A DNA stretch of 64,000 nt from RGIG9115 sp045603225 (GTDB taxonomy: Bacteria > Bacillota > Clostridia > UBA1381), in the NCBI GenBank assembly GCA_045603225.1, contig JAZULT010000009.1, forward strand, positions 5,705 to 69,704. The letters are read 5' to 3'. Below are positions 62,941-64,000 of the stretch, piece by piece. Numbering within the stretch: position 1 is the stretch's first letter; each line of letters begins with the position of its first letter. The position numbers and the translations under genes are program-made. Below the pieces are notes generated by a model. That model ran no database searches. It saw only the letters and a program-made list of their open reading frames with translations, and was not told the origin of the DNA.

Positions 62941-63795
62941 ATGGCACTTATTACAGATGTTGAACGTAAAAAACCGCTGTACAAAGTTGGATATATTATT
63001 CTTCTTGTTATTCTTACAGCAGGTATATTAGTACAGTTTTTCCCGATGCTCTGGATGATTATCGGTGGATTCAAAACAAACAAGGAGCTCATCAGCCCTG
63101 TGTTTAAATTCCTTCCGGATGCATGGATAACGGAAAACTATGTTAAAGCATTTACACAGTACAACTTTATGCGTAATGTGTATAATACATGTTATCTTCT
63201 TGTTGCAATTCTTATTATACAGGTTACAAACAGTGCTCTTTCGGCTTATTCGCTTTCAAAGCTTAAGCCAAAGGGCGGAAATGTAATTTTCATGTATTTT
63301 CTTGCAACAATGATGTTCTCAGGAACAGCACTTATGTTCCCTCTTTATATTATGATGGTTCAGATGGGACTTATCGGTAGTAAATGGGCACTTATACTTT
63401 CAAGCTCAGCATGGGCTTACTGTATATTCCTGTTCAAGAACTTCTTTGACGGTGTGCCTATTGAGCTTTTTGAAGCGGCCGATATTGACGGTTGCGGTAA
63501 ACTGAAGAGTTTTACACATATTCTTCTTCCGCTTTCAAAGCCGGTATGCGTAGTTTGTATAGTACAGTCATTTATCGCTGTATATAACGACTTCCTTTAT
63601 CCTTTGATGATGCTTCCGGAAGAAACAGACTGGACAATCATGATAAGACTTTATGCAATTGACAAAGCAGGTTCAGCCGATATGCCGGTGCTGTACGTGC
63701 TTATGACTGTTGCAACAGTACCTTCGCTTATACTCTTCCTCTTCGCTCAGAAGAACATTGCACAGGGTATCAGTATGACAGGTATTAAGGGTTAA
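62941..63795 (+). CDS. Sugar ABC transporter permease (MalG-like)
   Basis: The 284-residue partner permease. Six helices and the EAA motif in ELFEAADIDGCGKLKSFTH (about residue 177). The opening segment has the usual first helix (YIILLVILTAGILVQFFPML) and GGFKTNKELISP. Forms a heterodimer with the MalF-like subunit. The IS3 element begins about 36 bp downstream, so later genes of this operon, if any, are displaced beyond it. Confidence 0.94.
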   Translation: MALITDVERKKPLYKVGYIILLVILTAGILVQFFPMLWMIIGGFKTNKELISPVFKFLPDAWITENYVKAFTQYNFMRNVYNTCYLLVAILIIQVTNSALSAYSLSKLKPKGGNVIFMYFLATMMFSGTALMFPLYIMMVQMGLIGSKWALILSSSAWAYCIFLFKNFFDGVPIELFEAADIDGCGKLKSFTHILLPLSKPVCVVCIVQSFIAVYNDFLYPLMMLPEETDWTIMIRLYAIDKAGSADMPVLYVLMTVATVPSLILFLFAQKNIAQGISMTGIKG

Positions 63796-63831
63796 TATTA
63801 AAGTATTATAAAAAAGACGGAATAGCTTGGC

Positions 63832-63855
63832 TGAACCGACCCCCAAAAGTTAGAC
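63832..63855 (+). mobile_element. Left terminal inverted repeat of an IS3-family element
   Basis: TGAACCGACCCCCAAAAGTT, then AGAC, matches the typical IS3/IS150-group end (TGAACCG..CCCC.AAAAGTTAGAC). It lies 33 bp before the transposase start. The right end and any target-site duplication are beyond the window. AACCGACC here can pair with GGTCGGTT before a T-run at 63882, forming a hairpin that may block read-through into the element. Confidence 0.75.
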
Positions 63856-63887
63856 CAAAAATCTAACGATTAGGAGGTCGGTTTTTT

Positions 63888-64000
63888 GTGGCAAAATATA
63901 GTTATGAATTTAAAATGGAGGTTGTACAAGCATATTTGAAAGGAGAAGGTGGTTATGGTTATCTGGCAAAAAAATATAATTTACCTTCACCGCGTACAAT
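63888..64000 (+). CDS. IS3-family transposase OrfA (partial)
   Basis: The frame opens at GTG 63888, ten bases after AGGAGG, and runs off the window: MAKYSYEFKMEVVQAYLKGE, then GGYGYLAKKYNLPSP. This is the N-terminal helix-turn-helix of IS3/IS150-type OrfA, which with OrfB makes the frameshifted DDE transposase. Only 37 codons are visible; whether the element is intact cannot be judged. It was inserted downstream of the sugar permease gene. Confidence 0.85.
   Translation, partial: MAKYSYEFKMEVVQAYLKGEGGYGYLAKKYNLPSPRT

Overview
The window looks like the chromosome of a low-to-moderate GC, Gram-positive anaerobe of the class Clostridia. It has a type III glutamine synthetase, an infC-rpmI-rplT operon, an rpmH-rnpA-yidD-yidC-jag cluster, many AraC-type regulators, a binding-protein-dependent sugar importer, and many secreted proteins carrying S-layer homology (SLH) modules. 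SLH-anchored multidomain proteins with glycosidase-like enzymes point to a gut fibre degrader of the Oscillospirales/Monoglobales type. That placement is inference.

Layout. 1-4706: a tRNA-Arg, an orphan phage portal gene with a 43-codon leader gene, and glnN. 4816-22656: a PocR-AraC regulator diverges from a six-gene cluster of secreted proteins (SLH protein, two GH39-like hydrolases, an SLH protein with a jelly-roll-like domain, a metallophosphoesterase between jelly-roll-like repeats) ending in a cytoplasmic TIM-barrel protein. 22690-31193: an intergenic inverted-repeat element, an AgrC/AgrA-like two-component system, and a divergent operon for a 1,889-residue von Willebrand A/SLH adhesin. 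A 21-bp-periodic direct repeat before that operon is a likely binding site for the LytTR regulator. 31272-43070: housekeeping genes, including mnmA, infC-rpmI-rplT, small enzymes, a MATE pump, rpmH-rnpA-yidD-yidC-jag and an RlmD-type methyltransferase. dnaA is not next to rpmH.

43260-46293: a 20-bp-periodic repeat array (possible transposon end), an AraC regulator and divergent YgjV-like and beta-propeller genes. 46490-59429: eleven collinear loci without an internal terminator. Counterparts of Bacillus subtilis YdjG (zinc ribbon plus membrane helix), YdjH (TPM domain) and YdjI (SPFH plus zinc ribbons) bracket three SLH proteins, a DUF4428 protein, a lipoprotein, a small fragment and a gene broken by one in-frame stop. 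No PspA is present. This is the best candidate for an undescribed system: an SPFH/TPM envelope module merged with surface-layer proteins. 59437-64000: an AraC regulator diverges from a sugar ABC importer, followed by the left end of an IS3-family element cut by the window edge.

Recurring logic: a local regulator sits beside, usually divergent from, an exported-protein or transport operon. Functions are read from motifs and recalled family features; no database search was run.
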